DNA from: Petasospora fabianii
Taxonomy: Eukaryota; Ascomycota; Saccharomycetes; Phaffomycetales; Wickerhamomycetaceae
NCBI GenBank assembly: GCA_022641835.1
Contig: CP048723.1
Span: 186,001 to 250,000, forward strand
Length of the DNA stretch: 64,000 nt
Direction: 5' to 3'
Shown here: positions 10,537 to 19,600 of the stretch, one piece after another
How the letters are laid out: the number at the start of each line of letters is the position of its first letter
Position numbering within the stretch: the first letter of the stretch is position 1
The notes under the pieces: generated by a model
Seen by the model: only the letters and a program-made list of their open reading frames with translations
The model's database searches: none
Told to the model about the DNA's origin: nothing
Position numbers and translations under genes: made by a program

Positions 10537-11271
10537 TCATGCCTGCTGGCCGAGCTCAACAAAAGCCTTTGGCTTTCTGAAATACATATAGGCACCAGAA
10601 CCAACTGCAATAACACCAATGACATAACCAAATAGAGCAAAACTCGATCCAGAAGTTGTAGTAGACTTCTCCTGGGAACTCTCCTCGGTGTCCTTGGATG
10701 AAGAAGTAGACTGTTCCTTGTCCTCCTTTTCATTAGCTGGATGCTCGTACACTGGAGCACCAGTTGGTTTACTACCATCAATAGCATCGTTATGACCTGT
10801 GATAATCTCAGTATAGTGTGGCTTACCATCCTTAGAGATAACAACGGTCTTGGTTGTGTATGCTGGACCTTCAAGGTGAGTCGAAGTACCCATATACCGA
10901 GTCACAGTGATATCTCTATTCTCAGCAGCAATATGTTTAGTATAAGTGACCCAATCTGGACCTTGACCCGGTGGATACTCTCCCTCATTAAGCTCTGGTG
11001 TAGCAGTGGTGGTAACAGTAGCACCTGGAACGTCAAAGCCAGTGATCACCTCGGTATAAGCAGCTTTACCATCCTTTGAGACGATGATTGTACGCGTGTG
11101 GAACTCAGTACCGGAGAGGAAAGTGGAAGTACCCATATAACGAGTCACTGTTATGTCTCTATTCTCATCGGCAATGTGTTTAGTGTAAGTGACCCAATCT
11201 TCACCTTCACCAACGGCAGCAAAAGCTGGTATGAAAGAAGCAGCGAGTATAAAGAGCGTTGAAAACTTCAT
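10537..11271 (-). CDS. Two-repeat, signal-peptide type I membrane surface protein
   Basis: 244 aa, family not recognised. Residues 1-18 (MKFSTLFILAASFIPAFA) are a typical signal peptide. Two tandem copies of a module of about 55 residues follow, starting DWVTYTKHIA at about 26 and 106. Each continues ENRDITVTRYMGTST, a variable part, then a (V/I)SKDGK..YTE(V/I)ITG segment. A Ser/Thr/Glu-rich linker (about 178-208) leads to one membrane span (FALFGYVIGVIAVGSGAYMYF) and a short basic tail RKPKAFVELGQQA. The tail after the membrane segment argues for a transmembrane rather than a GPI anchor. The repeat rhythm recalls short Thr-rich modules of yeast adhesins, but the match is too weak for a family name. 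The strong identity between copies points to a fairly recent internal duplication. The likely location is the plasma membrane or wall. Confidence 0.88.
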   Translation of the reverse strand: MKFSTLFILAASFIPAFAAVGEGEDWVTYTKHIADENRDITVTRYMGTSTFLSGTEFHTRTIIVSKDGKAAYTEVITGFDVPGATVTTTATPELNEGEYPPGQGPDWVTYTKHIAAENRDITVTRYMGTSTHLEGPAYTTKTVVISKDGKPHYTEIITGHNDAIDGSKPTGAPVYEHPANEKEDKEQSTSSSKDTEESSQEKSTTTSGSSFALFGYVIGVIAVGSGAYMYFRKPKAFVELGQQA

Positions 11272-11750
11272 TCTGTCTTATGTTTTTGGGGGCATTATGA
11301 TTGAATACAAAGAAGAAAGGATGTAAAGATGTCCAAGAAACTACTCTTTTATTGAAACGGGTGTTTGGTTGGCAAAAGTGTTATGATGCAGGTTATTTCA
11401 TTTAACCGTACTTGCGCCAAGATGAAAAGTCTGTGGTTCTATGGGACCTTTTAGCCGTGTTGCCTTCTTATACACCTTCAATTGATATCAAATACCAGTT
11501 TATTAAGTCATTCAGCTATACATAATCAGTTTTAGCATCTTATATCCTCTATATCTGTCGATTAAAATGGGTGACATAGTTGATGATCTCCAGGTTTTGG
11601 TAAGGGCACTATGCACAGAATGTAATAGACATCTTATTCATCACAATAACTTAACAAACCCTATACATTAACCTCTCTCAGTTTACTTCGAATGATTCAA
11701 AGGTTTCATATTGAATCGTTAGAACCATCAATTTACCTTAATATTACAAG
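11272..11750. other. Divergent promoter region between the surface-protein gene and the small PWI-like ORF
   Basis: No supported gene. An ATG at 11567 opens a 34-codon frame (MGDIVDDLQVL...) that contains GTAAGG at 11600. It could be a first exon leading into the next ORF, but the only in-phase acceptor would be the weak AAG at 11748-11750, so I do not annotate it. Confidence 0.35.
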
Positions 11751-12113
11751 ATGCTTGAAGAACTCAATGATAACGAAAACTTACTCATTAAGCACTACAT
11801 CAAGACGCGTTACTCTAAACTTACACTTGTTGATAATGACGTCCTTGCTAATTACACAATTGCCCTTCTACAGAATGCTATTGGCCCTGTTGAGAAAGTT
11901 AAGCTCATTGTCTGTTGTCTTGGTGGGTTTTTCCAGAACCCCCGTATATTGATTGATTTTGCTACAGATGTCGTGTGGGCATTTGAATCAAGGGCATTCT
12001 TGATTGATATTGATATCGAACAATTGAAGCAAGATGCTCTCTTAGAGGCCATTTTGGTCACAAAGAAGTATTTCACAAGAGATGATACTAGATATGCGAG
12101 GTATACTTCCTGA
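11751..12113 (+). CDS. Small protein with a possible RBM26/27-type PWI-like domain
   Basis: 120-aa ORF. The core DNDVLANYTIALLQ, followed by KVKLIVCCLGGFFQNPRILIDFATDVVWAFESRAFL, is laid out like the N-terminal PWI-like helical domain of RBM26/RBM27 and fungal Rmn1-type RNA-binding proteins (DPDVLANYVLALL... leading to F.D.LF..L.T.SYL). Those proteins act in nuclear RNA surveillance; here only the domain is present, with no zinc finger or RRM. An in-frame stop lies just upstream of the ATG. The gene is tail-to-tail with UFO1, 158 bases apart. The start may be extended by an upstream mini-exon at 11567, which I could not confirm. The assignment is from memory of the domain pattern and should be held loosely. 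Confidence 0.55.
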   Translation: MLEELNDNENLLIKHYIKTRYSKLTLVDNDVLANYTIALLQNAIGPVEKVKLIVCCLGGFFQNPRILIDFATDVVWAFESRAFLIDIDIEQLKQDALLEAILVTKKYFTRDDTRYARYTS

Positions 12114-12271
12114 ATTGACAATTGAGGATGAACTCCCCCATGAGGTATCCATAGGGATGAATGACAACTTGTCATAACTACTGAATTACTTGCTCATTTT
12201 ACCAATATTAATGCATTATGACTTCATAAACGCGTAACTTTTAGCCCTTAAGGACAGTCAACACTCACCCA

Positions 12272-14110
12272 TCATTCATATAAAGACCTTCTCATGGCCT
12301 CCTCTAGCTGTCTCTTGAAATCCTCATCTTCATCTTCATCCACATCTTCATCCTCTTCATGCAGTGGTATATCATCAGTACCTGAAGTGGGCTTTATCGA
12401 CTCATCCAAGGTTTGATCATTAACATTCGCCTCGGACTCGTACTCCAATCTAGACATCTCCAAAGCCTGAGCCAGTTGCTCATCAATCTCAGCATCATCA
12501 ACACTGTTTGATACAATGTGATCGTTCATAGATTGGTCCAAAGCAAGAGCCACTTCGATATCCTCACCATTGAGCAAATCAGAACCGTTATACTTATCAA
12601 CCATCTCTTCTTTGATAAATTGTTGATACTCATCATGCTCCATGTCGTATACTTGGGTCTTGATCGTTTTATTAAACTTGTTCTTCCTTTCACTGACAAC
12701 ACCCACAAGATTCTTCTTAGCCTTCTTGGAATTCTGCTCTGCTGGATCCTCACCAAATTGGAAGTATTGAACAACGTTGTTAACTTCAAGAATACCATAT
12801 CTTTGGTTGTTTCTACCAAGACGAACAAACCTCACTGGTACAAAATATTCCCTGACTCCATGGGTCAAATACTTCTTCTGAATCTTCTTAGAAACAGTTC
12901 TGATGAATTCACCATTGAGTACATCATAAACTGCAGCATATGAACTGAATCCCCATCCTGAATAAGATCCCACTAACACCACCGATGAGTTAACATCAAT
13001 CGAGCAAATAGGATTGTTCAATGGAACATCTTTAAACTCTGGACTAAACTCACTCTGTGGCTTCAAGATCGAACGACGGATGTTAAAAGTAATGATTCGA
13101 GTTGATGAGATTACAACAGCAACATTAAGTCCATCTTGACCGGCAATCTTAACCTCTCGTGACGTAACACTGTCTCTTTTCTCCATAACGAGATGCGTGA
13201 TAATCTCAGTTGAGTCTGTAGAGTATGTGCTCGTGCTTCCAAACCACTGTGGATCAAATGAATAAGTGTGTATCGTTTGTCTGTTAGCAAGGACAATGGT
13301 CTTTCCTGCAAAGTCAACTTCAAAGAACTCATACCCGGCGGTGTGGTTGATGGTTTGTATTGAACCTCTTCTATCAGCATTAATGATATAGATCTTATCA
13401 GCATCAACAGCAACAACAGTCTCTTTAAATCCTTGGATCTTGGCGATTATAATGGATCCAAGCTGATAATGCTTCTCGACAACACCTGTTTTAATATCTG
13501 ATACCATAACATGACCAGAAGCATCTGCACTGTATACGTACTGAGAGCCAACATGGATAGCTGTCACCATAGTCTCATGATCCTCTTTAACGGAGATTGC
13601 ACTGCTCCATACATCTTTTCTCCCCAATGGTTTGATGTAGACTTGCCCGGCATTTGTACCAAATGCAGAGTTCTTAGAATCGAATGACACTGAAGTGGAC
13701 CCTTGAGATGTAGTCACAGGTATGTTGATATCCGGTTTAGCCCTATCGATTTGACTAATATACATCGAGCCTTCATCATGAAATGCGAGCACAAGCGGGT
13801 ATTGTAATGATACCTCCATAGTGTGAACTGTCTTTAATGGTATTAAACGATGAGTTGATCTTGCCTTTCGCCACTCTTTTAACACTTCGTTTCTTTCAAA
13901 TAACTCAACACTAAACTTGCGGGATCTGGAGACGGAACTGAAATGGTCTGCAAAGAATCGTGTACGAAACACGTTTTTCCATAGCTCCTGGTCATTAATG
14001 ACGTGGTTGAGAGAGGAACATGTGTCAGCGATGGCATGAAGATCACGGACGTCGAGGTAAGAGAGGATAACGACAATGAGTTCCGGTGGCAAGTCAAGGA
14101 AAGTGGCCAT
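12272..14110 (-). CDS. UFO1: F-box protein with beta-propeller and three UIMs (Ufo1)
   Basis: 612 aa. Residues 3-48 form an F-box (LDLPPELIVVILSYLDVRDLHAIADT...LWKNVF) that binds Skp1. A beta-propeller of degenerate WD40-like blades follows (about 95-460). The C-terminus holds three ubiquitin-interacting motifs: DIEVALALDQSMND (about 517), DEQLAQALEMSRLEYE (about 544) and DFKRQLEEAMRRSLYE at the very end. This order is diagnostic of Ufo1, the SCF substrate receptor that in S. cerevisiae delivers phosphorylated Ho endonuclease to ubiquitination and whose UIMs control its own turnover. S. cerevisiae Ufo1 is 668 aa. The gene is divergent from TIF11, with a duplicated promoter segment between them. 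Confidence 0.93.
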   Translation of the reverse strand: MATFLDLPPELIVVILSYLDVRDLHAIADTCSSLNHVINDQELWKNVFRTRFFADHFSSVSRSRKFSVELFERNEVLKEWRKARSTHRLIPLKTVHTMEVSLQYPLVLAFHDEGSMYISQIDRAKPDINIPVTTSQGSTSVSFDSKNSAFGTNAGQVYIKPLGRKDVWSSAISVKEDHETMVTAIHVGSQYVYSADASGHVMVSDIKTGVVEKHYQLGSIIIAKIQGFKETVVAVDADKIYIINADRRGSIQTINHTAGYEFFEVDFAGKTIVLANRQTIHTYSFDPQWFGSTSTYSTDSTEIITHLVMEKRDSVTSREVKIAGQDGLNVAVVISSTRIITFNIRRSILKPQSEFSPEFKDVPLNNPICSIDVNSSVVLVGSYSGWGFSSYAAVYDVLNGEFIRTVSKKIQKKYLTHGVREYFVPVRFVRLGRNNQRYGILEVNNVVQYFQFGEDPAEQNSKKAKKNLVGVVSERKNKFNKTIKTQVYDMEHDEYQQFIKEEMVDKYNGSDLLNGEDIEVALALDQSMNDHIVSNSVDDAEIDEQLAQALEMSRLEYESEANVNDQTLDESIKPTSGTDDIPLHEEDEDVDEDEDEDFKRQLEEAMRRSLYE

Positions 14111-14242
14111 CGTGGTAGTCTCCCTCTACTTGTAAGCCTGTCAGGAGTTTAGCGTGTGCTCAAGTGTATAAACCCTTTGTAATAACCCAACTTGTTATGG
14201 TCTGCTTAAAAGAGTCAGAAAGAGAGAAACGAAACGAGGGTG

Positions 14243-14347
14243 GGGGATGATGACATAATATCTTATGTAATCATCTTTTTTTCGTGCCCCAAACGAAATA
14301 AGGGGATGATGACATAATCTCTGACATAATCAGATTTTACGTGTCCC
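14243..14347. repeat. 59-bp-spaced tandem promoter repeat between UFO1 and TIF11
   Basis: GGGGATGATGACATAAT occurs at 14243-14259 and again at 14302-14318. Flanks are also related (ACGA before, TTTT then CGTG and CCC after), so the whole unit of about 59 bp is duplicated with divergence. It lies between two divergent starts and contains TGACATAAT half-sites. Confidence 0.75.
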
Positions 14348-14444
14348 TACCATATTCTCATACGGTTAAAAAAAATCGATGAAAAATCGACGCGATGGCA
14401 ACTTCAATTATTGCTTAGTTTCCCTTTAAAACCATCTATACAAC

Positions 14445-14959
14445 ATGCCAAAGGCTAAAGGTAAAGTATGTATTCGTTGTTAAACAGGACATTGGCTTTA
14501 AAATGATACTAACCATGTGCATAGGGAGGTAAAAACAGAAGAAGAGGAAAAGGTGATGGTTTCTCTCAAAAGAGAGAGCTTATCTTGAGAGAAGAAGGTC
14601 AAGAGTACGCTCAAATTACCAAGATGCTTGGTAATGGTCGTGTTGAGGCCTCTTGCTTTGATGGGATCAAGCGTTTGGCTCATATCAGAGGTAAGCTTAG
14701 AAAGAAAGTGTGGATGGGTCAAGGTGATATTATCTTGGTTTCCCTTAGAGATTTCCAGGATGACCTCTGTGATGTCGTTCACAAGTACAATGCCGATGAA
14801 GCTAGAGCTTTGAAGTCCCAAGGTGAATTGCCAGAGTCTGCTAAGATTAACGAGACTGATACCTTTGGTGATGGTGACGATGAGGATGTTAACTTTGAGT
14901 TTGGTGCTGCTGATGACTCTGATGAGGAGGAGGAAGCGTTGGACATTGATGACATCTAA
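14445..14959 (+). CDS. TIF11: Translation initiation factor eIF1A (Tif11), spliced
   Basis: Exon 1 is 14445-14465 (MPKAKGK), exon 2 14525-14959, giving 151 aa against 153 in S. cerevisiae. The basic N-terminal tail ([12 protein letters not shown]) is followed by the OB-fold, nearly identical to yeast eIF1A ([49 protein letters not shown]), and an acidic tail ending [11 protein letters not shown], the eIF5B-binding DIDDI motif. eIF1A binds the 40S A site and works in scanning and start-codon choice. Exon 2 alone lacks the start and the N-terminal tail, so splicing is required. TIF11 sits near TPS3 and TRM732, as in the YMR259C-YMR261C block. Confidence 0.97.
14466..14524 (+). other. TIF11 intron, 59 nt
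   Basis: Donor GTATGT at 14466-14471, perfect branch point TACTAAC at 14507-14513, acceptor TAG at 14522-14524. Phase 0. It is very short and has all three consensus signals, so it is a good guide to intron signals in this genome. Confidence 0.95.
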
Positions 14960-15341
14960 ATTAAACTGGATTTTTTGTCAATGATTTTGCTACGAATTCA
15001 TAAGTTTCATTGTTTCTGTTTCTCTCTTGTCTGTTTTATTCCCATATATGTCATCAATGGCTTGATTGAGTGTACTTTATGATACTCTTGCTTGACATGA
15101 CAATGGGAGTACGCATTTCTGTACATTACTCGGGTTATCAAAAAAGGTATTCTAGATCTAACCTTTGTAGACTGTGTTATATCTTGAGTAGATAGCCACT
15201 ACACCGTCATAAGTCGTAAATGATGTATTTTTGGACTGCCTCAAGCGCTTCTGTATAACCCTGTAACAAAAAGAACAAACATGATATATTTTCCATGAGA
15301 TAGTCATGCTATCTTAAGTTGTATGATTGATATGGTAATTC
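14960..15341. other. Convergent 3' region of TIF11 and the NIPA-like gene
   Basis: T-rich stretches after the TIF11 stop suit 3'-end formation. No ORF or RNA gene recognised. Confidence 0.4.
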
Positions 15342-16424
15342 TCAAACTCTAAATCTCTCCTCTTCCTCATCAGACAAATCAAATCTTCTCAAACCAACAC
15401 TTTCATCGTTGTTTAAGCTAACACCTGTTCCTGATCTTTGTATGTTCATAGATCTTCTCGTTTGGAAGGCACCAATACCACCTTCTAATGGGATATCACT
15501 AATGGCATCTTGTTCGGAGAACAAACTCTTATGAGTGTTATTCTTCTTCCTAGAGATGTTAAGAAGGTAAACACCGGAGAAGATAATAAGGAATCCACAA
15601 ATGAGTGAGATGGAATCCTTTGGACCAGCATCACCATAATTTCTGAATAGGATGAAGTTTGCAACGAGTGTAGCAGTGGTGAAAGTCACATAGTAGAGTG
15701 GGTTCACGATCGATGTATCGAATTGGTCAAGAGCCTTATTGAAATAATTCATCTGGGTCATGATACATACAACAACAACGGTAATGAAGATGTAAGTTGA
15801 TACATGAGTGAACTGGTTATTACCACTAAGTGTGAGCTTAAGGGCAATACCAAAGGCCTTAATGGAAACAATGGAGATGGATCCAACGGAGGAACAGATA
15901 GAGATGTAATAGATTGGGTTCTTTGTACCATAAATTGGAGCAATTCTGTAAATCATCACTAGGGCAAACACGAGAACAGCGAGAGCATATGCAATGAAAA
16001 GTGGAGTCATGGCATAGTTTAAGATCTCATCAACAGTCTCAATGTCCTTATCACTCGGAGCATGTAACACAATAACCACAGACCCTAAGAGACAAATGGC
16101 ACATCCCATCTTACCTAAGGTACCAAGCTCCTCTTTAAGGAACACAGCAGCGAGAACAGCACCAATGATCACTGAAAGTGCACCGAGTGGAGTCACAAGA
16201 ATAGCTGGAGCAAATGTATACGCAGCAAAATTGGCAATTTCACCAATAGCCATCGTGAGCATACCAGCCCACCAGATTGGATTCTTTAGATACTCATGAC
16301 CATCTCCGTCAAAGCCCTGCTTTGACGCGTCTTTGAGTCCCAATTTTGTGATAATAAAAGATGTTCCAATAGCGAAAGACGACGAGATCGCCAATGCAAG
16401 ACCCACATACTTATCAGCAACCAT
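15342..16424 (-). CDS. NIPA-family magnesium transporter
   Basis: 360 aa with about nine membrane segments, starting MVADKYVGLALAISSSFAIGTSFI and including GEIANFAAYTFAPAILVTPLGALSV, the signature stretch of the NIPA/DUF803 family. LGTLGKMGCAICLLGSVVIVLHAP and MTQMNYFNKALDQFDTSIVNPLYYV are also well conserved. The cytosolic tail after residue 295 is polar and unconserved, ending in acidic SDEEEERF. Family members carry Mg2+ and related divalent cations at the plasma membrane or endosomes, and are related to the drug/metabolite transporter fold. Substrate specificity cannot be read from the sequence. The gene is convergent with TIF11 and divergent from TRM732, 239 bases apart. Confidence 0.92.
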   Translation of the reverse strand: MVADKYVGLALAISSSFAIGTSFIITKLGLKDASKQGFDGDGHEYLKNPIWWAGMLTMAIGEIANFAAYTFAPAILVTPLGALSVIIGAVLAAVFLKEELGTLGKMGCAICLLGSVVIVLHAPSDKDIETVDEILNYAMTPLFIAYALAVLVFALVMIYRIAPIYGTKNPIYYISICSSVGSISIVSIKAFGIALKLTLSGNNQFTHVSTYIFITVVVVCIMTQMNYFNKALDQFDTSIVNPLYYVTFTTATLVANFILFRNYGDAGPKDSISLICGFLIIFSGVYLLNISRKKNNTHKSLFSEQDAISDIPLEGGIGAFQTRRSMNIQRSGTGVSLNNDESVGLRRFDLSDEEEERFRV

Positions 16425-16663
16425 ATTGTCCTTAAATCCTTAGATAAAAGAAGAGTTATATAAAGATAACAAGTGTTCTTCTGATGCTTTGTTGACCTTA
16501 AACTTGTTCGCGAAAGTAGTAGTGGCTGTACCATATAGAGTAGTGCCCCTATCAGCTATTGAAAAATTAGCGATGAGGACGAGACACTAATGAATATTAG
16601 TTTATTGTTAGGCATTTAAGAGACTTATACTGTTCATTATAAGTTCAGATCTGGTGTTGTTTG

Positions 16664-19600
16664 ATGACAGATCTTACACTATCATCTGCAGCCAAACTTC
16701 CGGCTGATTGTCTCTCCGCTGAGACAGTGGAGTCCATAAAGCGTCTGCTCATCACCAACAAGAAGATTGAGGACTCGAACTACTCCAATGCTCTCATTGC
16801 CTTATTCCCAGCTCTTCTCGCTACACTGAAGTCCCTTACAGGTGTTGGAAGAGACAGAATTACATGTGTTGAGACGCTCGTCCTATGGGCTCTCCGAAGT
16901 GCTCAAATAGTTCAAAAGAAGACTTCCCCAGACTTCCTCATCACACTTCAACAATCTCTCCTAGACGATAATACACTCGATTTCCTCTTTGGTTACATCG
17001 TCGACTATTGGAATGAAACAGGTGCTCCACTTTCCAACGCACTCAAGGATCTTTTCACTAAACTTGTGGCTCTTGTTAAGCACTTTGATAACGCACAGCC
17101 AGTCTTCAAATGTTGGTGTGATAGATCTCTCATCATTCAAAAAGAACGTAGAGTCATCTATTATCTCATTGAAGCTCTTGTCAAAGAGATCGATGAACGA
17201 GATTATGTACTTATTCAAGACCCACATTTCATTGATGATTCACTTGCCCTTATTGGTTCCAATGCCCTCGGTGCTCTCATCGGAAGATGTCTAGGTGCCC
17301 TATACAAGAAGCTCTATATCGATGATGAACATGCTCAAGAATGGGTTGATAAGTACTGGGATCCAGTTATTGCTGAGCTTCGTAACACTCAGCTTAGGGG
17401 AGGTGTCAAGCATCACCTGCTGCCTCTTCTTTTCCAAACATCCAAAGTGTCATTCAAGATTGTCGTTGACAAGTTAAGAGATGACACCGAATTGTTCATA
17501 TCCTGCCTCAACATCGGTAAGCAACTTGCCATTGAAGAGGATCCATTCCCAGTAATCGTGTCTCGTGACACTGTGGAAAAACTGCTCGTCTGTGAACAAC
17601 ACAAGATCAAGATCTTCCAGCTTTTGACAATCTCCTCCAAGACATCCAGACCAGTCAACTCACAAGTTTATGACATCTTGAGAAATTACATCGGTCTCTT
17701 CTTCGTTGATGTTGAAGTAGAGTCTAGAAATGTTTTCATTGCATACCTCAAGCAGTTTATTCATAGACTCAGAGACTCCGCATATGCCCTCAACAGAGAT
17801 GCTACAAAGCTTCAAAAAAGAGGAATGAATGAAGAGGCATCCATTAAGCAGAAACAAGTCGAAGAAGCACAAGCATTCCTCAAATGGCTCTTAGAGTTTA
17901 TCAAGACTCAAATCATTCCAGGATCCCCATATCAAAGACTCATTGCCGGTTTGAAAGTGTTCACACATATCCTCGAGTCTAACATTGATTCAAAGATCCC
18001 ATTCAAAGTTGAAGTTGACTATCCATTCAAATTTGACTTGTTCGATGATGTCTACAAGAGACTACTTCTAGATAATGTCTTGAGTACTTACGATGATGTT
18101 CGTGAGATGGCGATGTCTTTGCTTTCGATCTCGAAGTCTCAGTGGACTGCTGAGGAAAAGGAACAAATCATCTCTAAGGGATTTGAAATGTTGACGGACT
18201 ACAAGAGATCTGATAACGGTTCGAAGATCCTCGAGATGTCTTTCAAGTTGTTCAAGGATAGATCCATCTTTGATAGACTCGTTTCTGAGATTCCAATCAC
18301 AAGTGATATCGCTAAGGGTGTTAACAAACCAGTTGATGGCTATTTCCAATCCATGGCTCTCATAATGGCACAGGACAACTCAGTTGCTGATGGTAAGCAA
18401 ATCTTGCAACTTTGTGAGACGAACTGGAAGAACGTGAAGGGAATCTTGATTCATGATTCTCCAGAGGGATGTGATGAGTACAATGTCGGATCTGCTCAAT
18501 TGGTACTCAGTTATGGGTGGAGATCTACAAAGGAATCCACCTTGCTTCTACAGCAAGTTCTTGATCTTCCACTTTCTGCTGAAGATGTTATCAGTATCGG
18601 TGAACTCACTCTCGATCAACTCTCTACAGTTCGTCACAGAGGTGCATTTGCCTCCGTTTACCCTACATTCATCAAGGTTGCCTCAGTCTGTAAGAAGTCC
18701 ATCCCGGACCAGAACCAGAAGTGGCTTGACTATAACATCAGTCTCATCCAGACAAAAACTCAACTCATTACCCGTCGTTCCGGTGGCTTACCATACCTTG
18801 TCACGGCCATTGTCACCGTGGAGAGAGATCTGTTCAAGTATGCCTTTGAGAAGCTCCTTGACATTGCCGAGGTTCCAGTGAACGAAAAGGAGGAAAGTGA
18901 GAAGATGGATATCTCCCAAGTGCACGCTTTCAACTGTATCAAGACACTCTTTGTCGAATCTCAATTGTCTTCTGCCTGTGCACCATACATTGATCGTGCG
19001 TTGGAGTTGTCCCTTTCAACCTTCAGTTCCAAAATCTGGTCCGTCAGAAACTGCTCCATCATGCTGTTCACTGCTCTTCAAAATAGATTGTTTGGTAGAA
19101 AGAAGTTGAGTGCTCGTGTTTTCTTCTCAAGATACAAGGGTGTCAAGGGAATCTTGATTAAGATTTTGAAAGAAACTACTGAAGAGACCTTGGAGACTCT
19201 GTTCCCAGCATTGACTATCTTGTCTAAGCTTGAAAACACTCCAGGATATACAGGCATGGATGAGTTTCAGCCATTGATCAGACAGTGCCTTGCTAACAAG
19301 TTTTGGAAGATCAGGGAGTGTGCCTCGTGGGCTTTGCCTGCCTTGGTCACCGATCGTGTTGCTGAGACCAAACTCTTGCTGAAGGAGTGTTCCATAAGAG
19401 ATCAGAATAAGCTTCACGGAATGCTCTTGGCCATTTTGACCTTGAAGAGTGTTGATGCTGAAGTTTCTAAGGCTGTATGTTCCATGGTGGATGAGATAAT
19501 TGTCAACAACCCATGTTACGCTACTAGAAAGTCCTTTGTCAACGTCTTGGCCCTTTGTGATCTGGACACTAAGACCAGAGAAGTGTTGAAAGCAGTCTTC

